Source of the DNA: Microthrixaceae bacterium
Lineage (GTDB): Bacteria; Actinomycetota; Acidimicrobiia; Acidimicrobiales; Poriferisodalaceae
DNA: 64,000 nucleotides
Direction: 5' to 3'
Assembly: GCA_011523825.1 (NCBI GenBank)
Contig: WTFX01000012.1
Location: 62,001 to 126,000 of the forward strand
Shown piece by piece: positions 43,901 through 52,569 of the stretch. The notes beneath the pieces are model-generated. The model searched no databases and was not told the DNA's origin. It was given only the letters and a program-made list of their open reading frames with translations. Position numbers and translations under genes: made by a program. Each line of letters opens with the position of its first letter. Position 1 is the stretch's first letter.

Positions 43901-46900
43901 TCAGCCGTCGTGCTCGCTCTCTGGGCTGCCAGAGCGACCGGCCGGGCGGATCTCCGCGATCAGGTCGCCGGGCTCGAGCAGCGACCCCGAGGCTGCGGCC
44001 ACCGAGATGACCGTGCCGGTGACGGGCGCAGAGATCGACGACTCCATCTTCATGGCCTCGATGACCGCAACCGTGTCCCCGGCTTCCACCTGATCGCCTT
44101 CGGACACCGACACGTTCACTGCGCCCCGGAACGGTGCGGCCACGTGACCCGGAACGCTGGGGTCAGCCCTGGCGTGCTCGGGCCGATCGACGGCCACGGT
44201 GCGATCCAGCGTGTCGATGTCACGGGGCTGGCCGTTCACCCGGAAACTCACCAGGCGAATGCCCTCGTCGTTCGGCTCGCCGATGGACCGCAGGCCGAGC
44301 AGCAGCCGCACGCCTGGGCCGAGCACCACCGCGGTGTCGTCGTCATGAGGGTCCAACCCGTACCAGAACAGCAGCGACGGCAGCACCGACAGGTCGCCGT
44401 AGCGGTGGGTGTTCTCGTCCTGGGCCGCAGCGGGCGTGGGGAACAGCAGCCGATTCAGCGTGGCGGCGCGATCGGCCGCCAGGCCCGCCACGTCGTCGTC
44501 GGTGAGGTCCTTGGTCTTGGGGGCCCAGTCGCGGCCCTCGGTGGCGTGGGTGCGGAAGGGCTCGGGGAAGCCGCCCGGCGGGGTGCCGAGCTCGCCGTGC
44601 AGAAAGCCGATGACGCTGTCGGGCAGGTCGGCCCCAGCCGGGTCGCCAGCCAGCTCGGCGGGCGAGACGCCCGAGGCCACGAGATGCAGGGCGAGGTCGC
44701 CGACAACCTTCGACGACGGCGTGACCTTGATGGGGCGGCCGAGCAGGTCGTTGCACGCCGCATACAGCCGCTCGACCTCCTCGAAGCGGTGCCCCAAGCC
44801 CAGCGCCCGTGCCTGCGACCGCAGGTTCGAGAGCTGCCCGCCGGGAATCTCGTGGCGGTAGACGGTGCCCGTGGGCGACGGCAGGCCGGCTTCGAACGGC
44901 GCGTACACGTGCCGCACTGCTTCCCAGTAGGGCTCCATGTCGCCGATCGCGTCGAGGCTGAGCCCGGTGGCTCGGTCGGTGTCGTCGGTCATCGCCACGA
45001 TCGAGGCAATCGACGGCTGGGAGGTCATCCCCGACAGGGGCGGAGCGGCACCGTCGATGGCATCCACCCCGGCGTCGATCGCTGCGAGATAGGTCGCGAG
45101 CTGCCCGCCGCCGGTGTCGTGCGTGTGCAGGTGCACAGGCTGGGCGAATCGATCCCGCAGCGCACTGACCAGAGTCGTCGCGGCCGGCGGTCGCAGCAGC
45201 CCGGCCATGTCCTTGATGCACAGGATGTGCACTCCGGCGGCGTCGAGCTGCTCGGCGACCCCGAGGTAGTAGTCGAGGGTGTAGAGGTTCTCATCGGGGC
45301 TGGACAGGTTGCCCGAGTAGCAAATGGTGCCCTCGGCCACGGCGCCGGTCTCGATGACCGCTTCGATGGCGGGCCGCATCTGGTCGATGGAGTTGAACGC
45401 ATCGAACACCCGGAATATGTCCATCCCGCACTCGGCTGCCTCGGCCACGAACTCGTGGGCGACCGTGTCGGGATAGGGCGAGTAGCCCACCGTGTTGCGC
45501 CCCCGCAGGAGCATCTGGGTGCAGATGTTGGGTGCCGCGGCACGTATGCGCCGCAGTCGTTCCCACGGGTCCTCGTGCAGGAACCGCAGCGCCACGTCGA
45601 AGGTGGCGCCGCCCCAGCACTCCATGCTGAGCAGCTGCGGCATGTTGTGGGCCATCTGGCGGGCGCCGGCCACCAGGTCGATGGTGCGCAGCCGGGTAGC
45701 CAGGATGGATTGGTGAGCGTCGCGCAGCGTGGTGTCGGTGATGGCCACAGCGGTTGCCGCTCGCAGTTCGGCGGCGAAGCCGGGCGGTCCGAGCTCGTCG
45801 AGTCGCTGCTTCGACCCGTCCGGCGGCGTGCGCGGCGTCGGTGCCAGCTTGCTCGCAGGATCGACACGGGTCGGGGCCGATCCGTTGGGCTGGTGGACGG
45901 TTACGTCGGCCAGATAGCGCAGCAGGCGAGTGGCTCGGTCGGCGCCCACCGACGCAGCGGTCAGCTCGGGACGATCGTCGATGAAGGTGGTCGTGACCGG
46001 TCCGGCTCGGAATTCAGCGTCGGCCAGGATCGCCTGCAGGTACGGCTGGTTGGTCGACACGCCCCGCACCCGGTACTCGGCCAGCGTGCGCTGCATCCGG
46101 CGGACCACTGTGTCGAAGCTCGGCCCGCGGCAGGTGATCTTCTCGATCATCGAGTCGAAGTGCGGGGTGATCTCCACCCCCTGGTACACGCAGCCGTCCA
46201 GACGCACGCCTGCGCCGCTGGCGGGTCGGTACGCCACGATGCGGCCGGTATCAGGACGGAAGTCGTTGGCCGGGTTCTCCGCGGTGACCCGGCACTGCAG
46301 TGCAAAGCCCCGCAGGCTGATGTTGCCCTGGCTCAATCCGAGATCGTCGAGCGTGGCACCCGAAGCGATGCGCAACTGCGATTCCACCAAGTCCACATCG
46401 GTCACCTCCTCGGTCACGGTGTGCTCCACCTGGATGCGAGGGTTCATCTCGATGAAGACATGCCGACCGCTGGCGTCCACCAGGAACTCCACAGTGCCCG
46501 CGTTCGCATAGCCGATGGCCTCAGCGAACCGGACGGCGTCTGCGAGCAGTTGCCCTCGCACCGCAGAGTCGAGATCCCTGGCGGGAGCCATCTCGACCAC
46601 TTTCTGGAACCGCCGCTGCACCGAGCAGTCGCGTTCGTAGAGATGTACGACGCTGCCGCCCGCGTCGGCCAGCACCTGCGCCTCGATATGGCGCACGTCG
46701 GTCATGGCTTCTTCCAGGAAGACGGTGCCGTCGCCGAACGCACTGTGCGCCTCTCGCCGTGCGGCGTCGATCGCCTCGGACAGGTCGCTCGGACGCTCCA
46801 CACGGCGCATGCCCCGACCGCCGCCACCTGACGCGGCCTTGACGAACAGCGGGTACCCGATCCCCGTAGCAGTGGCGACGACATCGATGTCGCTGTCGGG

Positions 46901-47320
46901 GTCGATGGGCGCCGACTGGCGCAGCACGGGCAGGCCTGCCTCGTCGGCTGCTTGCCGCGCCCGGATCTTGTTGCCGGTGAGCCTCAGCACTTCCCCGCTC
47001 GGTCCGACGAACGTGACACCTGCAGCTGCGCATGCGTCGGCGAGATCGGGACTCTCCGACAGGAACCCGTAGCCGGGGTAGATGGCGTCGGCGCCGACCT
47101 CGACCGCCTTGGCCACGATGGCCTCGTGGTCGAGGTAGGCCCGGACCGGCCGGCCCTCGGTGCCGATGACGTATGCCTCGTCGGCCTTGATCCGGTGCAG
47201 GGCACCGCTGCGCTCCTCCTCGACGGGAAGGATCGCAACCGTCCGGATACCAAGCTGGGTCGCAGCGCGAAAAGCACGGATGGCGATCTCGCCCCGGTTC
47301 GCTACCAGCAGCTTCTCCAT
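43901..47320 (-). CDS. pyc: Pyruvate carboxylase
   Basis: 1139 residues, full length. The biotin carboxylase domain occupies ~1-450 (MEKLLVANRGEIAIRAFRA; ASGGGGRGMRRV ATP loop; FIEMNPRIQVEHTVTEEV). The carboxyltransferase TIM barrel lies at ~530-800 (TTLRDAHQSILATR, SMECWGGATFDVALRF, LHTHDTGGG), followed by the conserved PYC C-region and a C-terminal biotinyl domain with E-A-M-K-M. It makes oxaloacetate from pyruvate and bicarbonate. ATG 47320 was chosen because the canonical N-terminus starts there and CCGGAG sits upstream; the longer frame adds 13 atypical residues. Confidence 0.95.
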   Translation of the reverse strand: MEKLLVANRGEIAIRAFRAATQLGIRTVAILPVEEERSGALHRIKADEAYVIGTEGRPVRAYLDHEAIVAKAVEVGADAIYPGYGFLSESPDLADACAAAGVTFVGPSGEVLRLTGNKIRARQAADEAGLPVLRQSAPIDPDSDIDVVATATGIGYPLFVKAASGGGGRGMRRVERPSDLSEAIDAARREAHSAFGDGTVFLEEAMTDVRHIEAQVLADAGGSVVHLYERDCSVQRRFQKVVEMAPARDLDSAVRGQLLADAVRFAEAIGYANAGTVEFLVDASGRHVFIEMNPRIQVEHTVTEEVTDVDLVESQLRIASGATLDDLGLSQGNISLRGFALQCRVTAENPANDFRPDTGRIVAYRPASGAGVRLDGCVYQGVEITPHFDSMIEKITCRGPSFDTVVRRMQRTLAEYRVRGVSTNQPYLQAILADAEFRAGPVTTTFIDDRPELTAASVGADRATRLLRYLADVTVHQPNGSAPTRVDPASKLAPTPRTPPDGSKQRLDELGPPGFAAELRAATAVAITDTTLRDAHQSILATRLRTIDLVAGARQMAHNMPQLLSMECWGGATFDVALRFLHEDPWERLRRIRAAAPNICTQMLLRGRNTVGYSPYPDTVAHEFVAEAAECGMDIFRVFDAFNSIDQMRPAIEAVIETGAVAEGTICYSGNLSSPDENLYTLDYYLGVAEQLDAAGVHILCIKDMAGLLRPPAATTLVSALRDRFAQPVHLHTHDTGGGQLATYLAAIDAGVDAIDGAAPPLSGMTSQPSIASIVAMTDDTDRATGLSLDAIGDMEPYWEAVRHVYAPFEAGLPSPTGTVYRHEIPGGQLSNLRSQARALGLGHRFEEVERLYAACNDLLGRPIKVTPSSKVVGDLALHLVASGVSPAELAGDPAGADLPDSVIGFLHGELGTPPGGFPEPFRTHATEGRDWAPKTKDLTDDDVAGLAADRAATLNRLLFPTPAAAQDENTHRYGDLSVLPSLLFWYGLDPHDDDTAVVLGPGVRLLLGLRSIGEPNDEGIRLVSFRVNGQPRDIDTLDRTVAVDRPEHARADPSVPGHVAAPFRGAVNVSVSEGDQVEAGDTVAVIEAMKMESSISAPVTGTVISVAAASGSLLEPGDLIAEIRPAGRSGSPESEHDG

Positions 47321-47485
47321 GATGATCTCCGGTTTGATGACGCCGCCGACAGGAGGCATCCCCGCATAGCTCCAAGCCTGCGTACGCCGGCGCCGCCGTC
47401 AGCGAGCACCCTAGATGTGGGTCAGCCGACAGCATTCCTCAGACCAGCGGGACCGCTTCGCGAGCCGTCATCGGCCGTGCTCCAG

Positions 47486-48790
47486 TTACAGTCTGCGCGA
47501 TCGGTGATAGCCGCGATGGCCCGCTGCGAGGACGCATCTGGCCTTGGCGCGTGGCATCCATTCGTTGCAGATCAATGTGGCACCCGATGCTTGGTCGAAG
47601 CCCGGCCGAGACGATGTCTCATGGGCTGATGCTCTTGGACCGGTGATCGACTGCACTGCGGCAGCGGTCATCGGGCCGACCAGCCGCACCGTGCCGGAGT
47701 CGGTCCGCTCGAGATGTTCCGCATCGATCAGCCGGTTCATCGCCCGTCGCGAGGTCTTGGGGTCCCAACCCATGGCGACGCTCACGGATTGGGGAGATGC
47801 CTCACCACCAACCATCGCGACGGTGTACAGGTAATCCTGGTCCGCCTCGCCGAGATCGCTCCACGCAGGCTTGGCTACCTTCTCCAGCATGTCTGCCGCC
47901 GCGAGGCGTGCTGCCTCTTCAGCTACGCGTTCATCGATGACGCGTTGCGGCGCTCCTGCAAGTTGCCAAGCGCGGTAGCCGACGATCTGGACGCCATACG
48001 GAGTGCTCCCGGCTGACTCGGCCAAGATTTGCAGGGCGGCAGGCGCGACTTCGCCGTATGCGGCATCAATCGTCGACCGAAGGCAGTTCCACGCATCGGC
48101 GTAGCCGAGAGGGGGCATGTGGTCGCGATGGCAGCGGTGGAAGAACGTCATCCTCTTGTCGGACAGCAGCGTGCGCTGCATCTCCGGAAGCCCCGCGCCC
48201 ACGAACGCCAAGGGCAAGCGATTGATGTTGGTGATGCTCTGGAGATCGGTGGCAAGGTCTCGTATCTCGCCTCGCTCTGCTGCGTGCATCTCGTCCAGCG
48301 TCAGAATGAGTCCTGAGCTCTGCGACTGCGCCCAGCGAGCGAGTTCTTCGAGAAGTCCTCTGAGGTCCCAGCTTGCGCTTGGTTCGGGGAGACGCTCCCA
48401 ATCCAGATGAATCGACAGCGGACCCACGCCGACTCCCGATACACGCTTGCGCCCCGGCGGAGAAACTGGCTCCCACACGGTTTCTTGGCGCGCCTTGGCT
48501 TGGGCGATGAGCGTCCGGATCCGGTGCTCGAGGTCTCGGCGCCCCGCCTCGGCTTCGAGCGCGACCATCCCGCGCTCTGCTGCCCTGTCGCGTATGACAG
48601 CCAGAAGCGCCGTCTTGCCTGTGCCCCGTCCGCCGAGCAGCAGGCGCGTGAACTCGTAGTCCGGCGGTCCGGCCTCGAGTGCGCGGTCAACGCTCGCAAG
48701 AAGATCGTCCCGGCCGACCAAGCTCATTGGGCTGCTGCCGAAGCTGGGCGTAAACGGGTTCGTCACGGTCGCCTCCGTGGGGACTGCCAT
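47486..48790 (-). CDS. AAA (ORC/STAND-like) ATPase with C-terminal Cys/His tail
   Basis: 434 residues. After MSLVGRDDLLASVDRAL, the typical start of AAA_16/ORC-type modules, comes Walker A LLLGGRGTGKTALL (~residue 55), Walker B GLILTLDEMH and a sensor-like FVGAGLPE. A winged-helix-like region follows near 320-370 (MGWDPKTSRRAMNRLIDAEHL). The extreme C-terminus carries C-N-E-W-M-P-R-A-K-A-R-C followed by H and H, which could hold a metal. Function unknown; defence sensors and regulators use this architecture. It is transcribed away from the dpd operon. ATG 48790 is chosen; ATGs at 48799 and 48802 are possible. Longer starts would translate the repeat array. Confidence 0.75.
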   Translation of the reverse strand: MAVPTEATVTNPFTPSFGSSPMSLVGRDDLLASVDRALEAGPPDYEFTRLLLGGRGTGKTALLAVIRDRAAERGMVALEAEAGRRDLEHRIRTLIAQAKARQETVWEPVSPPGRKRVSGVGVGPLSIHLDWERLPEPSASWDLRGLLEELARWAQSQSSGLILTLDEMHAAERGEIRDLATDLQSITNINRLPLAFVGAGLPEMQRTLLSDKRMTFFHRCHRDHMPPLGYADAWNCLRSTIDAAYGEVAPAALQILAESAGSTPYGVQIVGYRAWQLAGAPQRVIDERVAEEAARLAAADMLEKVAKPAWSDLGEADQDYLYTVAMVGGEASPQSVSVAMGWDPKTSRRAMNRLIDAEHLERTDSGTVRLVGPMTAAAVQSITGPRASAHETSSRPGFDQASGATLICNEWMPRAKARCVLAAGHRGYHRSRRL

Positions 48791-48806
48791 GGCGTGCATC
48801 ATACGA

Positions 48807-48878
48807 CAGTAAGTGTCCCTCTCCCGCAGTAGGTGTCCGCAGCTTGCAGTAAGTGTCCCTCTCCCGCAGTAGGTGTCC
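48807..48878 (+). repeat. Four 12-bp direct repeats at exact 20-bp spacing
   Basis: CAGTARGTGTCC occurs at 48807, 48827, 48847 and 48867, alternating A and G at the variable base. The eight-base spacers also alternate, so the array can be read as a duplicated 40-bp unit. A 20-bp period is about two helical turns, placing all four on one DNA face, as in operator or iteron arrays. It lies 17 bases upstream of the ATPase start and about 260 bases before dpdC. A remnant of an insertion-sequence end with multiple terminal repeats is an alternative. Confidence 0.85.
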
Positions 48879-49137
48879 GCACGCTGGAAGGACTCCAGAT
48901 GCCCGTCAACCGCAGCTTCTCTTGCACCCGCGATAACCGCGCTGATCCGAGGGTCTTGGGCGTCGGTGCGCGGAAGGCGTGACCGGTGATTTCGACCCAT
49001 CAGATCACCGATGGTCCGCATCTGCAGACCGCGCCGCTTGGTCAGTACGGTTGTGCCGTGCGGGTTTCGGAAAGCGCGATTGCGCGAGTGTGTTTGAATC
49101 GGCACTTGGTCGTTCTTCGTCGCTTGGGTGCCCGCCG
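48879..49137. other. Upstream region of the dpd operon
   Basis: About 260 bases between the repeat array and the chosen dpdC start. An open frame extends upstream from dpdC to a GTG at 48979, but its translation (Ser/Arg/Ala-rich, with no DUF6884 similarity) does not look coding. The region probably holds the dpd promoter and leader. No terminator or RNA gene was recognised. Confidence 0.45.
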
Positions 49138-50091
49138 ATGAGCGCAGCTGGCGTCCAAGCCTTCGTCGCGTGTACCAGTCGGAAACGCCACCTTCCAGTT
49201 CCTGGCTTGCAGCTACGTGACCTCAACGGGCCATTGATGCAGCGTGCCGCCGAATGGACGAGCCGACTGGAGTCGGCTCGTCGCACTATCGCCGCGCTGG
49301 ACCTGTACACGGGCAACTCCTGGTTCGTGGCGCGTGATCTGCGAGACACCCTGGGAAACGACTGCCTGTTGTGGGCCCTGTCCGCAGGATTCGGCCTACT
49401 GGGAGCTGACGATGACATTGCGCCCTATGGAGCGACGTTGGCGCGTGGCCACGCCGATTCCGTGGTCCGCCGGACCGATCCCGGCGGCGCCTCTCGGGCT
49501 ACTCGGACGTGGTGGGGCGCACTGTGCGACTGGCACGGCCCCAGTTCGCAGACGAGCTGCCATCGAAAAATCGCGTCAGTAGCGGCCAAGCACCCAGCCG
49601 ATCTCTTTGTGGTCTGCGCAGGTCGGTCCTATGTGGACGCCATGGCCGACGATCTAGCTCGCGCGGCCAGTCGATTGGCAGTACCCGAGCGCTTGATCAT
49701 CTTCGGATCAGGCGTATGCCCCGACGACCGCCTCCGACGCTCATGGGTGCGCGTGCACTCACGAGTTCGCCTTGCGGTTGGTGGTGCGCTGAACTCTCTC
49801 TTCGTCCGAATTGCACGCTACGCATTGGTTGAACGCGATTCATCACCTGCGGACGCCTTTGGAATGCAAGCGATGGTTGATCAGCTGGCAGCCTCGGTAG
49901 AGCGACCAAGTGACATCCGGCGCGATAGGTCCTCCGACGAGCAGATTGCAGACTGGATCGCTGGGGAATTGCAGAGTGGGGAGCGCATCTCCAAGTCTGC
50001 GGCGCTGCGCAAACTCCGGCGAGGCGGGCGTGCGTGCGAGCAATCTCGGTTCGGGCGACTGTTCGATGATGTGCAGGCTTCGTTGCGATGA
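49138..50091 (+). CDS. dpdC: DpdC-like YaaA/DUF6884-domain protein, 7-deazaguanine DNA modification
   Basis: 317 residues from ATG 49138. The N-terminal half follows the YaaA/DUF328-DUF6884 pattern: a hydrophobic strand ending in C-T-S-R-K (residues 12-16), DLYTGNSWFVARDL (~55-68), a strand and turn LWALSAGFGLL (~78-88) and APYGATLARG (~95-104). A second Rossmann-like strand LIIFGSGVCP follows later. DpdC of known Dpd clusters is a YaaA-related protein needed to convert preQ0 in DNA to the amido form (ADG). Assignment rests on this fold plus direct overlap with dpdA (ATGA at 50088). Confidence 0.7.
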   Translation: MSAAGVQAFVACTSRKRHLPVPGLQLRDLNGPLMQRAAEWTSRLESARRTIAALDLYTGNSWFVARDLRDTLGNDCLLWALSAGFGLLGADDDIAPYGATLARGHADSVVRRTDPGGASRATRTWWGALCDWHGPSSQTSCHRKIASVAAKHPADLFVVCAGRSYVDAMADDLARAASRLAVPERLIIFGSGVCPDDRLRRSWVRVHSRVRLAVGGALNSLFVRIARYALVERDSSPADAFGMQAMVDQLAASVERPSDIRRDRSSDEQIADWIAGELQSGERISKSAALRKLRRGGRACEQSRFGRLFDDVQASLR

Positions 50092-51344
50092 GCCGAGTGA
50101 AGTTCTATTTTCCCGATAGCCAAGATCAGGTGGATCCCAGCTTTGACTTCCAGTCTGAGGAGCGCTCACCCTTTCGGGTTCGCCAGCGGGACGACAGGTA
50201 CGCCCATGAAGTGCTACGCCCCCCGCCATACGACGGCCTGTTGGTTTCCAAGCCAATCGTCGATGGCATGCCCGGTGTGTCAGGCAAGTACACCGAGGCA
50301 CAACGGCATCGCCTCTATCGGGAAGGCGTCAAGCGCTTCTTCCGGCTTGAGCAGCAAGGCAGCCAACTTGAGATCATGGGCGACTGCGGTGCATTCACTT
50401 ATGTCCGCGAAGACGAACCTCCTTATTCGGTGAACGAAGTGGTTGACTTCTACCAGCGTTGTGGGTTCAATGCCGGTGTTTCAGTCGACCATGTTGTCTT
50501 CGGCTACGATCCGCATTTGGATGCGTCGCCATCGGATGTGCCAGCAGAATGGACGCGCCGACAGCAATTGACGCTTTCGCTCGCTGCCGAGTTTCTACGA
50601 CATCACCGGAAGAACCAGTGCGATTTCGAGCCAATCGGAGTGGCGCACGGATGGAGCCCGCGTTCATATGCGGCGTCGGTAAGGCAGCTTCAGAGCATCG
50701 GATATCGCCGCATCGCAATGGGCGGCATGGTGCCACTGAAGACGCCTGCGATCACCTCGATCCTGTGCGCGGCGAAAGAGGAAACTCGCAGCGACACTCA
50801 CCTACATCTATTGGGTATTACACGACCTAGTCATATGCGACAATTCGCGAGATGTGGTGTAACAAGCTTCGATAGCACCTCGCCATTCGTGCAGGCATTT
50901 ATGGACGAGCGAGATAACTACTACACACTTGATAGCTCACATGTTGCCATCCGGGTACCACAAGTCGACGGGAACACGCGTCTGCGACGGTTGGTGAACG
51001 CCGGTAAAGTAGACCAGCGCCATGCAAGGCGACTTGAACGCAACTGCCTTGCAGGGATTCGAGATTATGCGGCGGGTCATAGTTCTCTGTCGGCGGCCAT
51101 TGATGCAGTGACAGAATACTCCGCGCTGTTAGGCGACAAGAAAGATCGGACGCAGCAATACACAGATACGCTGGAATCAAGGCCTTGGGATCGTTGTGGC
51201 TGTGATGTGTGCCGTGATATTGGCGTCGAAGTCGTGCTCTTTCGAGGGGCTGAACGCAATAGACGACGCGGATTCCACAATCTCTATGTGTTCGAGCAGC
51301 GCATGACGCGTGAGTTGGCGCATTCCTGGGAGCGGCTAAACTGA
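50088..51344 (+). CDS. dpdA: DpdA, TGT-like DNA-guanine transglycosylase
   Basis: 418 residues, a tRNA-guanine transglycosylase paralogue. The substrate loop is GDCGAFTYV (D99), equivalent to the D-S-G-G-F of TGT. A likely nucleophile is D262 in SFDSTSPF, and the zinc site is complete (C370, C372, C375 and H397 in the C-x-C-x2-C...H arrangement). DpdA swaps guanine in DNA for a 7-deazaguanine such as preQ0. The divergence from housekeeping TGT, the neighbours dpdC and dpdB and the DNA-side helicases all favour DpdA over a tRNA enzyme. The start overlaps dpdC; the stop overlaps dpdB (TGATG). Confidence 0.9.
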   Translation: MSRVKFYFPDSQDQVDPSFDFQSEERSPFRVRQRDDRYAHEVLRPPPYDGLLVSKPIVDGMPGVSGKYTEAQRHRLYREGVKRFFRLEQQGSQLEIMGDCGAFTYVREDEPPYSVNEVVDFYQRCGFNAGVSVDHVVFGYDPHLDASPSDVPAEWTRRQQLTLSLAAEFLRHHRKNQCDFEPIGVAHGWSPRSYAASVRQLQSIGYRRIAMGGMVPLKTPAITSILCAAKEETRSDTHLHLLGITRPSHMRQFARCGVTSFDSTSPFVQAFMDERDNYYTLDSSHVAIRVPQVDGNTRLRRLVNAGKVDQRHARRLERNCLAGIRDYAAGHSSLSAAIDAVTEYSALLGDKKDRTQQYTDTLESRPWDRCGCDVCRDIGVEVVLFRGAERNRRRGFHNLYVFEQRMTRELAHSWERLN

Positions 51345-52513
51345 TGGCGTCGATGAATATGCCAGCCTGCGGAGAGGTTCTGTACTTGCCCGCGCTAGAA
51401 GTGCAGCAGGGTCCGCAGAGCCGTCTGTACATGTTCGCGATTGATGGTAAGCAACTGCCCCGGTTTACCACGGTTTCTCGCGTCCGACGCGAGGACGGTG
51501 TACTTGATGGCTATCAACGGCCGGAAATCTTGGCGCATGTGAATGCGATCCGCAGCTATATCGAATCTGAGGAACCCATGATTCCCAATGCCATAGTAGT
51601 GGCATTCGATCAGCGAGTGCGGTTCGAGCCAGATGGAGATTCCTCGGCGGTAAACTCGACGGCACGAGCAGGTCATCTAGTTATTCCTGTGGACGATTCG
51701 CAGTCTGACGAAGAAAAGCCCGGCTGGATTGTGGACGGTCAACAACGCTGGGCGGCGATGCGGGAAGCCAACGTTGACGCGTTTCCTGTCTGTGTGACGG
51801 CATTCGTCACAGATGATGAAGGGCAGCAGCGAGCACAATTTATTCTTGTCAACTCCACCAAGCCGCTTCCAAAGGGTCTCATCTACGAGTTGTTACCGTC
51901 AACGTCAGGTTCGTTGCCTCCATTGCTGTTGCGCAAGAAGTTCCCTTGCCTGCTGCTTGAGCGACTCAATCTTGATGAAGACTCACCTTTCTTCGGCATG
52001 GTCCGCACCCCCACCACCCCAAGCGGTGTGGTCAAGGACAACTCGATCTTGCGCATGCTCGAGAACAGCCTGACTGATGGTTGCCTCTATCATTACCGCT
52101 ACTCGGAGAGCGCAGGAGGCGATGTCGAGCGTATGTTGGAGTTGTTGCGAAATTACTGGTCGGCAGTGCGCGAAGTCTTCTCCGAGGCATGGGGCTTGTC
52201 TCCACGCAAATCGCGTCTGATGCACGGCGCCGGAATTGTAAGTATGGGCTATGTAATGGATGCCTTAGCTGAGCCAGATATTGAACTGGGTGAGGAACCG
52301 AGCAAAGAGTTGTTTCTGGATGGGCTTGAAGTTCTGCGCGACTGTTGTCGATGGACACACGGAACCTGGCACTTCGCCTCAGATGTCGAGCGCAATTGGA
52401 ACGACATTCAGAACACCTCACGGGACATACAACTGTTGAGCCGCTACTTGCTCACTCAGTGTGAGGGCATGTTCAGCAATCAAGGACAGCTGGCGATAGG
52501 CGATCTGACCTGA
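51344..52513 (+). CDS. dpdB: DpdB, DGQHR-domain (DndB/ParB-like) partner of DpdA
   Basis: 389 residues. The defining motif is W-I-V-D-G-Q-Q-R-W (D131-R135), a DGQHR variant with Gln in place of His, followed by VCVTAFVTDDEGQQRAQFI and VNSTKPLP, typical of DndB/DpdB proteins. DpdB works with DpdA and is required for base insertion in characterised systems. ATG 51344 shares one base with the dpdA stop. Codons here are noticeably richer in A and T than in the chromosomal genes to the left. A 56-base gap follows, the first break in the chain and the place where some clusters have dpdD. Confidence 0.88.
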   Translation: MASMNMPACGEVLYLPALEVQQGPQSRLYMFAIDGKQLPRFTTVSRVRREDGVLDGYQRPEILAHVNAIRSYIESEEPMIPNAIVVAFDQRVRFEPDGDSSAVNSTARAGHLVIPVDDSQSDEEKPGWIVDGQQRWAAMREANVDAFPVCVTAFVTDDEGQQRAQFILVNSTKPLPKGLIYELLPSTSGSLPPLLLRKKFPCLLLERLNLDEDSPFFGMVRTPTTPSGVVKDNSILRMLENSLTDGCLYHYRYSESAGGDVERMLELLRNYWSAVREVFSEAWGLSPRKSRLMHGAGIVSMGYVMDALAEPDIELGEEPSKELFLDGLEVLRDCCRWTHGTWHFASDVERNWNDIQNTSRDIQLLSRYLLTQCEGMFSNQGQLAIGDLT

Positions 52514-52569
52514 ACTGAGAATCAAATGGCAGTTCATGTCGAGAAGACGAAGCGAGGCTCAGGGTTCCT

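Noticed and set aside
43445..46831. Very long plus-strand open frame opposite the Rieske and pyruvate carboxylase genes
   Set aside because: It mirrors the codon structure of the real minus-strand genes. Its His/Gln/Arg-rich translation has no domain, and the opposite strand has two unmistakable enzymes.
48807..48878. 20-bp periodic repeats as CRISPR or coding sequence
   Set aside because: Repeats are 12 bp with 8-base, themselves repeated, spacers. The minus-strand frame through them gives low-quality sequence upstream of the ATPase start.
48979..49137. N-terminal extension of dpdC from GTG 48979
   Set aside because: The added 53 residues are Ser/Arg/Ala-rich and precede the conserved strand that normally begins YaaA/DUF6884 proteins.
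50088..51344. Housekeeping queuosine tRNA-guanine transglycosylase
   Set aside because: The zinc and loop motifs are shared with TGT, but the substrate loop is D-C-G-A-F. The gene is embedded between dpdC and dpdB and followed by DNA helicases, as for DpdA.
51344..52513. DndB of a phosphorothioation (Dnd) system
   Set aside because: The DGQQR domain is shared, but no dndA, C, D or E gene is present and the direct partner is a TGT-like protein.
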